Shown: positions 1 through 8,800, counted from the stretch's first letter. The stretch is 64,000 bases of DNA from JAOADN01 sp046155885 (GCA_046155885.1 JBJXFU010000119.1:1-64000), one strand, 5' to 3'. The notes: generated from the sequence alone by a model not told the origin. Numbers and translations are program-made.

Positions 1-705
1 CCCGAATTCACCATGCTGGAATGGTACCGCGCGAACGAGCCCTGCGACCGCCTGATCGACGACTGCGCCACCTTCCTCCGCCTCGCTGCCGAATCCGCCG
101 GAACCGACACCTTCCGCCACCGCGACCGCACCTGCGACCCCTTCGCCCCGCCCGACCGCCTAAGCGTCGCCGATGCCTTCGCCACCCATGCCGGCATCGA
201 CCTTCTCGCCACCCTTGGCCCCGACGGCACACCCGACGCGGATGCCCTCCGCGCCGCCTGCACCGCCACCGGCATCAGGACCGCGCCCGACGACACCTGG
301 TCCGACATGTTCTCCCGCACCCTCTCCGGCCGCGTCGAACCCCGCCTCGGCCAGCCCCGCCCCACCGCGCTCGACCGCTACCCGGCCGCCGAAGCCGCGC
401 TGGCAAGGCCCCTCCCCGCCGACCCGCGCCTCGCCGAACGCGTCGAGATCTACGCCTGCGGGGTGGAACTGGCCAACGGCTTCGGCGAACTCACCGACCC
501 CGCCGAACAGCGCCGCAGATTCGAAACGGATATGGCCGAAAAGGCCCGCCGCTACAGCGAACCCTATCCCCTGGACGAAGATTTCCTCGCCGCCCTCGCC
601 CAGATGCCCCCGGCCAGCGGCATGGCGCTGGGCTTCGAGCGGCTGGTGATGCTCGCCACCGGCGCGCCCCGGATCTCCGACGTGATGTGGACCCCGCCCG
701 GCTAG
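1..705 (+). CDS. epmA: EF-P beta-lysine ligase EpmA (GenX/PoxA), 5' end missing
   Basis: The frame is open from base 1, so the start lies outside the window; 234 residues remain. EpmA is a class II lysyl-tRNA-synthetase-like enzyme without an anticodon-binding domain that attaches beta-lysine to elongation factor P in the cytoplasm. The C-terminal catalytic half is present: ELANGFGEL matches the ELANxxxEL substrate segment of the LysRS/EpmA family, and motif 3 appears as GMALGFERLVML followed by the ISDVMWTP tail typical of GenX. The gene stops 16 bases from the convergent small gene on the other strand. A stand-alone lysyl-tRNA synthetase is the only realistic alternative, and the tail sequence argues against it. 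Confidence 0.88.
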   Translation, partial: PEFTMLEWYRANEPCDRLIDDCATFLRLAAESAGTDTFRHRDRTCDPFAPPDRLSVADAFATHAGIDLLATLGPDGTPDADALRAACTATGIRTAPDDTWSDMFSRTLSGRVEPRLGQPRPTALDRYPAAEAALARPLPADPRLAERVEIYACGVELANGFGELTDPAEQRRRFETDMAEKARRYSEPYPLDEDFLAALAQMPPASGMALGFERLVMLATGAPRISDVMWTPPG

Positions 706-721
706 CCGGGCCGCCCGCCGC

Positions 722-916
722 TCAGGCCTCGCGCCCGCGCTCGATCCGCACGAACTCGGCCACCCGCCGCCCGCCCTCGCGCGTCGCAGGACGCACCTGC
801 ACGGCCTTCACCGCCGGATGCGCCCCCTCCGCGCCCTCGCGCCGCTCGACCTCGGCGAACCGCGCCAGGCTCCCCGCGCCGCCCGCCGCCTGACGATCCG
901 CGATATGCCGTGTCAT
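722..916 (-). CDS. small basic protein of unknown function (64 aa)
   Basis: I do not recognise this protein. It is 64 residues, Arg/Ala/Gly/Glu rich, with no signal peptide, membrane segment or cysteine. The ATG at 916 is chosen because GGAGG sits 5 bases upstream on the minus strand, one of the best ribosome binding sites in this part of the window. It is convergent with epmA, 16 bases away, and lies downstream of brnA on the same strand, so it could be the last gene of that transcript. Third positions are GC-rich, as in real genes here. A spurious frame in GC-rich DNA remains possible, but the ribosome binding site speaks for translation. Confidence 0.55.
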   Translation of the reverse strand: MTRHIADRQAAGGAGSLARFAEVERREGAEGAHPAVKAVQVRPATREGGRRVAEFVRIERGREA

Positions 917-998
917 CCTCCGCCTCCCTTTCCGCCGCACGCCCGAACACGGGCCCTGACAGCCATCATGCGCCCGATCCGCCCCCCCGCGCCAGTGC

Positions 999-1043
999 CC
1001 CGCCCGACCCCCCGCCCGACCCCCCGCCCGGCCCCCCGCCCGG
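999..1043. repeat. 12-base tandem repeat, 3.75 copies
   Basis: The unit CCCGCCCGACCC occurs three full times plus nine bases; copies 3 and 4 carry one A-to-G change. It lies in the 155-base gap between brnA and the small gene at 722-916. It is a candidate slippage-prone microsatellite with no coding role that I can see. Confidence 0.85.
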
Positions 1044-1071
1044 ATCGGCCACATTGCGCCCAGACCCCCCC

Positions 1072-1344
1072 TCAGCGCCCCCGCTGCGCCCTCACATAGG
1101 ACCGGAGCACCGCGTTGATCCGCGTCTGATACCCCTTGCCGCCCGCCTTGAAGAAGTCGAGCACTTCGGGGTCAAGCCGGATCGAGACGGCACTTTTCGC
1201 CGGAAGCTCCACGACTTCCGCAGTCGACCAGTCGAAGTCGATCTCGCCGTCGTCCTCAGCCGTCGCGACGCGGTCCCAGTCCGTTTCACCCTTCAAGAGC
1301 CGGGCCTCTGCCAGCGTCACGCGCGTCAATGAGCTTCTCTTCAT
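1072..1344 (-). CDS. brnA: BrnA antitoxin (type II)
   Basis: BrnA is the DNA-binding antitoxin of the BrnT/BrnA module; it neutralises the BrnT ribonuclease and represses the operon promoter. The 90-residue protein has an acidic N-terminal half (EDDGEIDFDWS) expected to bind the toxin. Its C-terminal ribbon-helix-helix segment matches the family (VSIRLDPEVLDFFKAGGKGY, then QTRINAVLRSYV). The ATG at 1344 overlaps the out-of-frame 3' part of brnT, the usual coupled arrangement. BrnA looks intact although its toxin is interrupted, so it may be an orphan antitoxin still acting as a repressor. Confidence 0.9.
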   Translation of the reverse strand: MKRSSLTRVTLAEARLLKGETDWDRVATAEDDGEIDFDWSTAEVVELPAKSAVSIRLDPEVLDFFKAGGKGYQTRINAVLRSYVRAQRGR

Positions 1345-1576
1345 CCCTTCGCGCCCTCCGTGACGTGATGATCCGGAACACCCCGCCCCGGACCGTGAAA
1401 ACCACTGCGATGGACGTCCCGTACAGTCGGCCGAGGGCGATTCACCGTTCTCCTCCTTCGAACTTCGACCGGGCTGTGAAGGGATCGTCCTCGAAAATCA
1501 GGATCGCTTCGGCGAAGTCGATCCCGTGCTTGCTCAGCGTCAAGCGCCGCTTCCGTTCGTCCCACTCGAATTGCAT
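1286..1576 (-). pseudogene. brnT: brnT toxin gene interrupted by an in-frame TGA
   Basis: BrnT is a RelE-fold ribonuclease of about 90-95 residues. The N-terminal part is good (MQFEWDERKRR, then KHGIDFAEA), but at codon 45 (1442-1444) a TGA stands after GGER where the family has an aromatic residue, often Trp (pattern ER-W-IALG). Beyond it the same frame continues with family-like sequence: IALGRLYGTSIAVVF, then VFRIITSRRARRDEE, ending at 1286. One substitution, TGG to TGA, explains the break without a frameshift. An upstream ATG at 1624 is also in frame, but 1576 fits the family N-terminus. Sequencing error or suppression of the stop cannot be excluded. Confidence 0.85.
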
Positions 1577-1645
1577 GACTTCGGAAATTCCCCGTTCTCC
1601 AATCCCCAACTTGGATAACGACATGTCCTACGTCGCGATGCCGTC

Positions 1646-1674
1646 TGTATATACACCCCGTCTCTACACGTCAA
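1646..1674 (-). promoter_or_regulatory. brnTA promoter with palindrome over the -10
   Basis: On the minus strand TTGACG and TATACA are separated by exactly 17 bases, a near-consensus housekeeping promoter. The -10 lies inside the perfect palindrome TGTATATACA (1646-1655), a plausible BrnA operator given that BrnA autoregulates. The expected transcription start is near 1639, upstream of both candidate brnT start codons. The -35 lies within the last codons of queG. Confidence 0.7.
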
Positions 1675-2701
1675 GCCGCCCCACCGCCCACCGCGCCGCA
1701 TCCGCCACTGCCGGGTCGGGGTCTGCGACCAGCGCCGCCGCCGCCCCGCGCAGCCCCGCCTCCCCCGAATTCCCGATCGCATACGCGACGTTGCGCACGA
1801 ACCGCCCCCGCCCGATCCGCTTCACCGCCGACCCCGCGAACATCGCCCTAAACCCCGCGTCGTCCAGCCGCGCCAGATCGGCCAGCCTCGGCGGCTCCGC
1901 GAACCGCCCCGCATACCCCGTCTCGGTCGCCGCCTGCGCGAACTTGTTCCAGGGGCAGACCGCCAGGCAATCGTCGCAGCCATAGATGCGGTTGCCCATC
2001 AGCGGGCGCAGATCCTGGTCCACCGGACCCTCGTGCTCGATCGTCAGGTACGAAATGCAGCGCCGCGCATCCAGCCGGAACGGCGCCGGAAAGGCCTTCG
2101 TCGGGCAGATGTCCAGACAGGCGGTGCACGTCCCGCAATGCTCCTCTCCGGGCGTGTCCACCGGCAGGTCCAGCGTGGTGAAGATCGCGCCGAGGAAAAA
2201 CCAGTTTCCCAGTTCCCGGCTCAGCAGGTTCGTGTGCTTGCCCTGCCAGCCCAGACCCGCCGCCTGCGCCAGAGGCTTTTCCATCACCGGCGCGGTATCG
2301 ACGAAAACCTTGATCGCCGCCCCCGGCGCCTGCCCCAGCAGCCACCGCCCGACCCGCTTCAGCCGCTTCTTGACCAGGTCATGATAGCCTTTTCCGCCTG
2401 CATAGACACTGATCGCCCCCCGGTCACGCCGTGTGATCACATCCAGTGGATCACCCGGGGGCGTGTAAAGCTCGGCCAGCATGATCACCGACCGCGCCTC
2501 GGGCCAGAGCGCCGCCGGGTCCCCCCGCCACGCCATCCGGTCGGCCATCCACCTCATCTGCCCGTGCAGCCCCGCGCCGACGAAGGCCTCCAGCCGCCCC
2601 GCCGCCTCCGGGATCGCCCCCGGCGCGCAGACGCCCATCGCCGCAAAGCCCTCGGCCAGCGCCTTCGCGCGCAGCGCCTCTTTCAGCTCGCCTGCGTCCA
2701 T
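1664..2701 (-). CDS. queG: epoxyqueuosine reductase QueG
   Basis: QueG reduces epoxyqueuosine to queuosine at the tRNA wobble position, using cobalamin and two 4Fe-4S clusters. The 345-residue protein carries both ferredoxin-type clusters (CGTCTACLDICP, then CDDCLAVCPWNK) and the FVDTAPVMEKPLA segment containing the conserved catalytic Asp. A short HEAT-like tail follows, smaller than in enterobacterial versions. I chose ATG 2701: the in-frame GTG at 2731 lies inside the hairpin downstream of the glutathione transferase gene, so it is unlikely to be in this message's coding region. The gene is downstream of and co-directional with that gene. Confidence 0.93.
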   Translation of the reverse strand: MDAGELKEALRAKALAEGFAAMGVCAPGAIPEAAGRLEAFVGAGLHGQMRWMADRMAWRGDPAALWPEARSVIMLAELYTPPGDPLDVITRRDRGAISVYAGGKGYHDLVKKRLKRVGRWLLGQAPGAAIKVFVDTAPVMEKPLAQAAGLGWQGKHTNLLSRELGNWFFLGAIFTTLDLPVDTPGEEHCGTCTACLDICPTKAFPAPFRLDARRCISYLTIEHEGPVDQDLRPLMGNRIYGCDDCLAVCPWNKFAQAATETGYAGRFAEPPRLADLARLDDAGFRAMFAGSAVKRIGRGRFVRNVAYAIGNSGEAGLRGAAAALVADPDPAVADAARWAVGRLDV

Positions 2702-2730
2702 TTTCGGTCCGCAATTATCCTCGGGGGGCA

Positions 2731-2751
2731 CGGGGGGCAGACAGCCCCCCG
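2731..2751 (-). terminator. perfect GC hairpin downstream of the GST gene
   Basis: CGGGGGGC and GCCCCCCG form a perfect 8-bp stem with a 5-base loop, 10 bases beyond the stop codon of the glutathione transferase gene. No T-run follows on the minus strand, so it may be a partial terminator or an mRNA 3' stabiliser. Confidence 0.5.
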
Positions 2752-2761
2752 CCGTGCGGGA

Positions 2762-3427
2762 TCAGAAATCCAGGTCCGCATAATGCGCCGGCGGCGGAAA
2801 GCCCGCGATCTGGTCGGCCAGAAGCGACCGGAACGCCGGGCGCGACTTGATCTTGGCGTACCACTCCTTGACGTTCGCCTGCCGGTCCCAGTCCACGTCG
2901 CTGATATAGTCCAGGCTCGACAGATGCGCGGCCGCCGTGAAATCCGCCAGCGTCATGTCCCCCCCCGCCAGCCAGCGCCGCTGGTCCAGAAGCCAAGCGA
3001 GGTAGTCCAGGTGGTACTTGATCTTCGCCGACCCGGCCTTGACGTTCTTCGATTCCGGGTACCCCAGCCCCATGATCTTCTTGTTCACCCGCTCGTAGAG
3101 CAGGTTCGAGGTGACCTCGGCGTGGAACTTGTCGTCGAACCAGGCGCAAAGCCTGCGCACCTCGTACCGCCCCTCCGGGGTCCTCGGCATCAGGGGCGGT
3201 TGCGGCACCGTCTCGTCGAGGTACTCGCAGATCGCCTGGCTTTCGCTCATCGTCCGGGTGTCGAGCTTCAGCACCGGCACCTTGCCCGCCGGGTTCCGCC
3301 GCAGGAACTCGGCGTCCTGTTCCCAGTACCGCTCCTCGACCAGCTCCACCTCGATCCGCTTCTCGGCCAGCGTCAGCCGCACCTTCCGGCAGAAGGGCGA
3401 AAGCGGCACGTGGTAAAGGCGGGCCAT
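2762..3427 (-). CDS. glutathione S-transferase family protein
   Basis: This is a 221-residue cytosolic GST-like protein. The N-terminal thioredoxin fold spans about residues 1-78, with PFCRKVRLTLAEK at the start and the glutathione-contacting ESQAICEYLDE motif, preceded by the cis-Pro region KVPVLKL. An all-helical C-terminal domain follows. Substrate cannot be deduced; alphaproteobacteria carry many GST paralogues acting in detoxification or thiol chemistry. The ATG at 3427 gives the standard family start. The gene is isolated upstream, with a 108-base gap to the GNAT gene. Confidence 0.9.
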   Translation of the reverse strand: MARLYHVPLSPFCRKVRLTLAEKRIEVELVEERYWEQDAEFLRRNPAGKVPVLKLDTRTMSESQAICEYLDETVPQPPLMPRTPEGRYEVRRLCAWFDDKFHAEVTSNLLYERVNKKIMGLGYPESKNVKAGSAKIKYHLDYLAWLLDQRRWLAGGDMTLADFTAAAHLSSLDYISDVDWDRQANVKEWYAKIKSRPAFRSLLADQIAGFPPPAHYADLDF

Positions 3428-3535
3428 CGGTCGGGCGGTCCTCGGGGTCGGGGATCAGGCTGTCCCTGAATGGCCGAACCGGGCGCCGGTTTCAATGCCC
3501 CGCCCGGCAAGCGGCGGGCGGGGCACCAACGGCGC

Positions 3536-4012
3536 TCAGAGCGTCTTGCGGAAGATCAGCTTGTCATCGCCCGCGCCATAATAGCCGCGGATCGTCCCGT
3601 CCACGGCATAGCCGAGCCGCGCATAAAGCGCTCTCGCGGGGGCCAGGCCCGGCAGCGACGAGGTTTCGATCAGCACAAGCCGCGCGCCCAGCGCCCGTGC
3701 CTCGCCTTCGATCCCGGTCACCACCCGCCCGCCGGTCCCCTGTCGGCGCGCCCGCCGCTCGACCCCCAGGAACAGAAGGTTCAGCACGTCCGGCGCCAGC
3801 GCCTCGGGCGCCAGGCAGGCCCCGGCGGTCACATGGCGGCCGCAAAGCGCCACGAACCACCGCCGGTCGGGATCGCGCCCGTCGACATGATCGGCGATCA
3901 GGCCATCCAGAAAGTCCCGCTCGTCGCGGCTGAAAAGCCCGGTTTCGCGCAGGATACGGCGCAAGGCAGGGCGGTCGGCCGCCCTGGCGGGCCGAAGAAG
4001 GAAGTTGGTCAA
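3536..4012 (-). CDS. GNAT-family N-acetyltransferase
   Basis: The 158-residue protein has the GNAT acetyl-CoA-binding motif A as FLGVERRARRQGTGGRVV and a C-terminal LYARLGYAVDG segment typical of the fold. The acceptor is unknown. The start is inferred as TTG at 4012, the only usable start consistent with the family N-terminus (TNFLLRPARAADRPAL). The frame is open about 85 bases further upstream but has no ATG, GTG or TTG there. That TTG overlaps by four bases the stop of a possible small ORF at 4009-4203. Confidence 0.82.
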   Translation of the reverse strand: MTNFLLRPARAADRPALRRILRETGLFSRDERDFLDGLIADHVDGRDPDRRWFVALCGRHVTAGACLAPEALAPDVLNLLFLGVERRARRQGTGGRVVTGIEGEARALGARLVLIETSSLPGLAPARALYARLGYAVDGTIRGYYGAGDDKLIFRKTL

Positions 4013-4203
4013 TTCAGGATACCTCGTGAAGTCGTACGGAAAGCCGCGCGCACCTCCCGGGTGCCGCGTCTCGCGAATGCCGACAGGTCTTCCCGAAGGA
4101 AGTCCGTCAGTCCGTCATGGTCCCCGCAGACATCTTCCGCTTCGTACCGCCTGCGCCCGGGGTCCGTTCCGCCCGGCGCCCCCCGGCCTGTGTAGGCCCG
4201 CAT
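4009..4203 (-). CDS. possible 64-aa ORF between mtgA and the GNAT gene
   Basis: A frame begins at ATG 4203, with GAGG 6 bases upstream and only 8 bases after the mtgA stop. It ends in a TTGA overlap with the GNAT start. The spacing and ribosome binding site look operonic. However, the sequence is not recognisable and its third-position GC is lower than in neighbouring genes, so it may be untranslated spacer. Confidence 0.25.
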   Translation of the reverse strand: MRAYTGRGAPGGTDPGRRRYEAEDVCGDHDGLTDFLREDLSAFARRGTREVRAAFRTTSRGILN

Positions 4204-4211
4204 GCGCACCC

Positions 4212-4940
4212 TCACCCCTCGAAACACCCCGCCCGCCCGTCCGCCTTTATCGTCTCGCCGCCCGAAATGATCTCGCCCGCCCGCTTCCTCAGGAACCCCG
4301 AGGGCTTTCCCGGATCGCGGTCCTTGGGGTCGGGCAGCGCCGCCGCGATCCGCGCCGCCTGCGTGGGCGACAACTCCTTCGCGCCGATCTTGAAGTAATG
4401 CCGCGCCGCCGCCTCGGCCCCGAACACGCCCTCGCCCATCTCGGCCACGTTCAGGTACACCTCGACAATCCGCCGCTTCGTCCAGAACAGCTCCACCACC
4501 GGCGTCAGCAGCGCCTCCAGCGCCTTCCTCACCCAGCTCCGCCCGTGCCACAGGAAGACGTTCTTCACCACCTGCTGGGTGATCGTCGAAGCCCCCCGGT
4601 TCGCGCCCTGGTCCAGCGCCGCACGGATCGCCTTCACGTCGAAGCCCCAGTGCAGGCAGAAGTTCGCATCCTCCCCCGCCACCACCGACCGCGCCATCTC
4701 CGGCGCCATGTCCTCAAGCCGCACCCAGTCCCGCTCGATCCCGCCCAGCCGCCAGGTCTCCCCCAGCATGTAGAACCCGCGCGGCGGGTTCACGAAGGAA
4801 AAGAGCGCCACCAGCAGCACGAGTACCGATCCGAAGATCGCACCCGCCTTCAGCGCAAGGCGCAGGACGCGGCACACCGGCCCGCGCCGAGGTCGCTCTC
4901 CGCCCGCCTTCGCCTTCGTGGATTTCGCCCGCTTTGCCAT
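4212..4940 (-). CDS. mtgA: monofunctional peptidoglycan glycosyltransferase MtgA
   Basis: MtgA polymerises lipid II into glycan strands at the periplasmic face of the inner membrane. The 242-residue protein begins with a Lys/Arg-rich cytoplasmic tail, then one membrane segment (about residues 30-50, AIFGSVLVLLVALFSFV). A GT51 domain follows: the catalytic-Glu motif appears as VAGEDANFCLHWGFD, and the second conserved block is GASTITQQVVKNVFL. The ATG at 4940 (AKRAKSTK) is preferred over in-frame codons further upstream, which would add an unrelated tail. No transpeptidase domain is present, as expected for the monofunctional class. Confidence 0.93.
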   Translation of the reverse strand: MAKRAKSTKAKAGGERPRRGPVCRVLRLALKAGAIFGSVLVLLVALFSFVNPPRGFYMLGETWRLGGIERDWVRLEDMAPEMARSVVAGEDANFCLHWGFDVKAIRAALDQGANRGASTITQQVVKNVFLWHGRSWVRKALEALLTPVVELFWTKRRIVEVYLNVAEMGEGVFGAEAAARHYFKIGAKELSPTQAARIAAALPDPKDRDPGKPSGFLRKRAGEIISGGETIKADGRAGCFEG

Positions 4941-5001
4941 CCCGGCCGTTAGAGCGGCGAGGAATGCGGGCGTCAAGCGACTGGCCGCACATGGCATTGG
5001 T

Positions 5002-5029
5002 TTGCAAGCCTTGCAAGTCGTGCTATTCT
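5002..5029 (+). promoter_or_regulatory. promoter of the toxin-antitoxin-like pair
   Basis: TTGCAA (5002-5007) and TATTCT (5024-5029) are spaced by 16 bases. The spacer contains the 8-base palindrome CTTGCAAG (5010-5017), and TTGCAAG is directly repeated at 5002 and 5011. This layout is compatible with an autoregulatory operator within the promoter. Confidence 0.5.
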
Positions 5030-5059
5030 TGCGACGCGCGCAACTGAAGGAAACGCCCG

Positions 5060-5401
5060 ATGACCGCCCTCATCCGTCGGCGCCGCAGGCTCGATGACGG
5101 CCGGATCGAAACCTTTCTTCCGCTGAAGAACGCCGACGGCTACTACATCCTCGCCGACCGCGCGGTTGACCCCCAGCACAACAAGGCGGTGAACCAGTTC
5201 TTTGTGAAGGACATCGCCGCCGTCGTCGCCCGCCTCCGCCGCGGTGGCGTCTCGCTCCGGATGCGCGGCGACATCACCGGGCAGCCCAACCTGATCAGTT
5301 CCGGCGAAATCGAGATCGTCACGGATGACGAGGGCGATCCCTTCGCCACCTTCACCGAATGGGCGGGGGCCGACGACGACGCGGCCTATCGGTCGCTGTG
5401 A
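5060..5401 (+). CDS. putative antitoxin partner of the MazF-like protein (unrecognised family)
   Basis: I do not recognise this 113-residue protein. It has a strongly basic N-terminus (IRRRRRLDDGR), a central LKNADGYYILADRAVDP segment and an acidic C-terminal tail (VTDDEGDP). That layout would suit a DNA-binding N-terminus and a toxin-binding tail, but no MazE, AbrB or RHH motif is evident. AAGGAA stands 8 bases before the ATG. Its TGA overlaps the GTG of the MazF-like gene (GTGA), so the two are translationally coupled. Position, size and coupling point to an antitoxin; the role is inferred from context only. Confidence 0.6.
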   Translation: MTALIRRRRRLDDGRIETFLPLKNADGYYILADRAVDPQHNKAVNQFFVKDIAAVVARLRRGGVSLRMRGDITGQPNLISSGEIEIVTDDEGDPFATFTEWAGADDDAAYRSL

Positions 5402-5733
5402 GCTTCCAGCCATTCGACGTGGTCGTTGTCCCGTTCCCCTACAGCGAGCGGCTGAGCGAAAAGCGTCGGCCCGCGCTCGTTGTCTCGCACCCGGACCTTC
5501 CCGATACGCTCGGGCGGGTCTGGGTCACGATGATCACATCGGCGGAAACCTCGCAGATCGGCGATGCCGTGATCGCCGACTTGCAACAGGCGGGGCTTCC
5601 CGTGGCCTCGATCCTGCGCGCCAGCAAGATCGCGACACTCGACTCGGACCGGATACTGCGCGTGACCGGACGCCTGTCACCGAAAGACCGCGAAACAGCC
5701 AAAGCGGCACTGCGCGCCTGCGCAGCTTTCTGA
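5398..5733 (+). CDS. MazF/PemK-family toxin
   Basis: MazF/PemK proteins are sequence-specific endoribonucleases that cleave mRNA when their antitoxin is lost. The 111-residue protein shows the family N-terminus (FDVVVVPFPYSER, then KRRPALVVSHP), the MITSAET segment matching the conserved (v)TS motif, and a C-terminal helix rich in Ala and Arg. The GTG at 5398 is chosen because it overlaps the stop of the upstream gene and gives the canonical length; an ATG at 5359 in the same frame would intrude into that gene. Convergent with gltB. Confidence 0.85.
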   Translation: MSFQPFDVVVVPFPYSERLSEKRRPALVVSHPDLPDTLGRVWVTMITSAETSQIGDAVIADLQQAGLPVASILRASKIATLDSDRILRVTGRLSPKDRETAKAALRACAAF

Positions 5734-5770
5734 AGTCGGGCCCGCCGTTCGCCGGACACCCCGAAGCACC

Positions 5771-5788
5771 GGGCGGTCCGCGCCGCCC
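5771..5788. terminator. weak hairpin between mazF-like gene and gltB
   Basis: GGGCGG and CCGCCC form a 6-bp stem with a 6-base loop in the 87-base gap between two convergent genes. There is no T-run on either side, so function as a terminator is uncertain. Confidence 0.3.
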
Positions 5789-5820
5789 CCGTCTGCCACT
5801 CGGCGCCGTTCCGCCCCCCC

Positions 5821-8800
5821 TTACTCCGCCGGCACCTTCTCCGCCGTCTCGCTCAGCGGCACCGGCAAGAGCGCCAGCATCTCCTTCGGGCAGACCTGCA
5901 CGAAGGCCCGCCGCGCCCTCTCCCAGTCCGACAGCAGCGCCGCCGCCTTCTGGCTGCCCGTCTCGGCCCGGTGCCGCTCGACCAGCCCCTTCAGCTGCGC
6001 CTCCCAGTGCGGGTGGGTCACCGCCACGGTCACTATCGACTCCATGTTCATGTAGTGCCGCGCCACGCCCAGGGGGTCATGGACATAGGCCATCCCCCCT
6101 GTCATCCCCGCCCCGAAGTTCGCCCCGATCCGCCCCAGGATCACCGCCACGCCCCCCGTCATGTACTCGCAGCCGTTCGACCCGCAGCCCTCGACCACCA
6201 CCTTCGCGCCCGAGTTGCGCACGGCGAACCGCTCCCCCGCCCGCCCGGCCGCGAACAGATACCCGTCCGTCGCCCCGTACAGCACCGTGTTCCCGATGAT
6301 CGTGTTCTCCGACGCCACCAGGGGCGACGACATCGGCGGCCTTACCGTGATGATCCCCCCCGACAGGCCCTTGCCCACATAGTCGTTGGCATCGCCCATC
6401 ACCTCAAGCTTCAGCCCCGGCGCCGCGAAAGCCCCCAGCGACTGCCCGCAGGACCCCGTCAGCTTCACCGTCAGATGGTCGGGCTGCAACGTGTTGCGCA
6501 TCCCGAACTTCCGCACGATATGGCTCGACGCCCGCGTCCCGATGGTCCGGTGGGTGTTCCGCACCGCATAGGACAGCTGCATCTTCTCGCCATCCTCGAA
6601 GAACCGCGCCCCGTCCTTGACGATCTCGGCGTCCAGCGTATCCGGCACCGCGTTCCGCAGCTTCGTCCGGTCGTAAACGATCTTGTCGGCCCCATCGACG
6701 GTGATCAGCAACGGGTTCAGGTCCAGATCGTCCAGATGCGCCGCCCCCCGGCTCACCTGCGTCAAAAGGTCCGCCCGCCCGATGATCTCGTCCATCGACC
6801 GCACGCCGATCCCCGCCAGAATCTCCCGCACCTCCTGCGCATAGAAGGTGACCAGGTTCACCACCTTCTCGGCGCTGCCGGTGAATTTCGCCCGCAAGGC
6901 CTCGTTCTGCGTGCAGACCCCCACCGGGCAGGTGTTCGACTGGCACTGCCGCACCATGATGCAGCCCATCGCGATCAGCGCGGCGGTGCCGATCCCGAAC
7001 TCCTCCGCCCCCATCATCGCCGCCATCACGATATCGCGCCCCGTCCGCAGCCCGCCGTCGGTGCGCAAGGTGATCCGGTCCCGCAGGCGGTTCATCGACA
7101 GAACCTGATGCGCCTCGGTCAGCCCCATTTCCCAGGGCAGGCCCGCATACTTGATGCTGGTCGCGGGGCTGGCCCCGGTGCCGCCGTTGTGCCCCGAAAT
7201 CAGGATCACGTCGGCCTTGGCCTTGGCCACCCCCGCCGCGATGGTGCCGACGCCGCTGGACGACACCAGCTTCACCGTCACCTTCGCGCGCGGGTTGATC
7301 TGCTTCAGGTCATAGATCAGCTGCGCCAGGTCTTCGATGCTGTAAATGTCGTGGTGCGGCGGCGGGCTGATCAGCGTCACCCCCGGCGTCGAATGCCGAA
7401 GCCGCGCGATCAGCTTCGTCACCTTGATCCCCGGAAGCTGGCCGCCCTCGCCGGGCTTGGCCCCCTGCGCCACCTTGATCTCCAGCTCCTCGCAGGCGTT
7501 CAGATACTCCGCCGTCACCCCGAACCGCCCCGACGCCACCTGCTTGATCTTGGCGCTCGGGTTGTCGCCGTTTGCCTCGGGCGTGAAATGCGCCGGGTCC
7601 TCGCCGCCCTCGCCCGAGTCGCTCTTCGCCCCGATCCGGTTCATCGCGATGTTCAGCGTCTTGTGCGCCTCGGGCGACAGCGCCCCAAGGCTCATCCCCG
7701 GCGTGACGAACCGCTTGCGGATCGAGGTGATCGATTCCACCTCCTCGATCGGCACCGGCTTGCCCTTCGGCTTGATGTCCAGAAGGTCGCGGATATGGAT
7801 CGGCGGGTTCGCCCGCATCGCCGCCGAATAGAGCTTCCACAGGTCATAGCTCGCCCGGTCGCAGGCCGTCTGCAGCATGTGCATGACGGTGGCTTCCCAG
7901 GCATGCTTCTCGCCCTTCGACCGCGCCTTGTAGAACCCGCCGATGGGCAGCACATCCGTGCCCGACTTCCAGCCGCGCGCGTGGATCTCCTCCACCTCCT
8001 GCTGGATGCCGGCCACGCCGATCCCCGAAATGCGGCTCTGCATCCCCGGGAAGTACTCCGCCACCATCGCCCGGCTCAGGCCCACCGCCTCGAAGTTCAG
8101 CCCGCCCCGATAGCTGGAGACGACCGAAATCCCCATCTTCGACATGATCTTCAGAAGGCCCGCGTCGATCGCGTCCCGATACCGCCGCATCGCGTCGATG
8201 AAGCTCCCTTCGATCAGCCCGCGCCGGTGCCGGTCGGCGACGCTGTCCTGCGCCAGATAGGCGTTCACCGTGGTGGCCCCGCAGCCGATCAGCACCGCGA
8301 AGTAATGCGGGTCGATGCACTCCGCCGACCGCACGTTCACCGAACAGAAGGTCCGCAAGCCTTTCCGCGTCAGCCAGCTATGTACCGCGCTGGTGGCCAG
8401 GATCATCGGCATCGCCACCCGGGCCGCGCCCTGATGCTGGTCGGTCAGCACGATATGCCCCGCACCCGAGCGAACCGCGTCCTCCGCCTCGGCCCTTATG
8501 CGCTCCAGCCCCATCCGCAGCGCATCCGCCCCGGCGGCAAAGGTGCAGTCGATCATCGCCACCTGCCCGCCGAACTGCTGCACCATCACCTCGAACTCGG
8601 CGTTCGCGATGAAGGGGCTTTCCAGCACCAGGATTTCCGTCTGGGCCGAGCTTTCGTCCAGCACGTTCTTCAGGTTCCCGAACCGCGTCTTCAGGCTCAT
8701 CACCCGGCTCTCGCGAAGCGAGTCGATGGGCGGGTTCGTCACCTGGCTGAAGTTCTGCCGGAAATAGTGCGACAAGGGTCTGTACTGGCTGGAAAGCACC

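Noticed and set aside
2731..2733. GTG 2731 as the start of queG
   Set aside because: It lies within the hairpin after the GST gene, and the family N-terminus begins at ATG 2701.
3536..4100. Frameshift or missing N-terminus in the GNAT gene, because its frame stays open about 85 bases upstream of TTG 4012
   Set aside because: The upstream stretch has no start codon and the protein already has a normal GNAT N-terminus from 4012.
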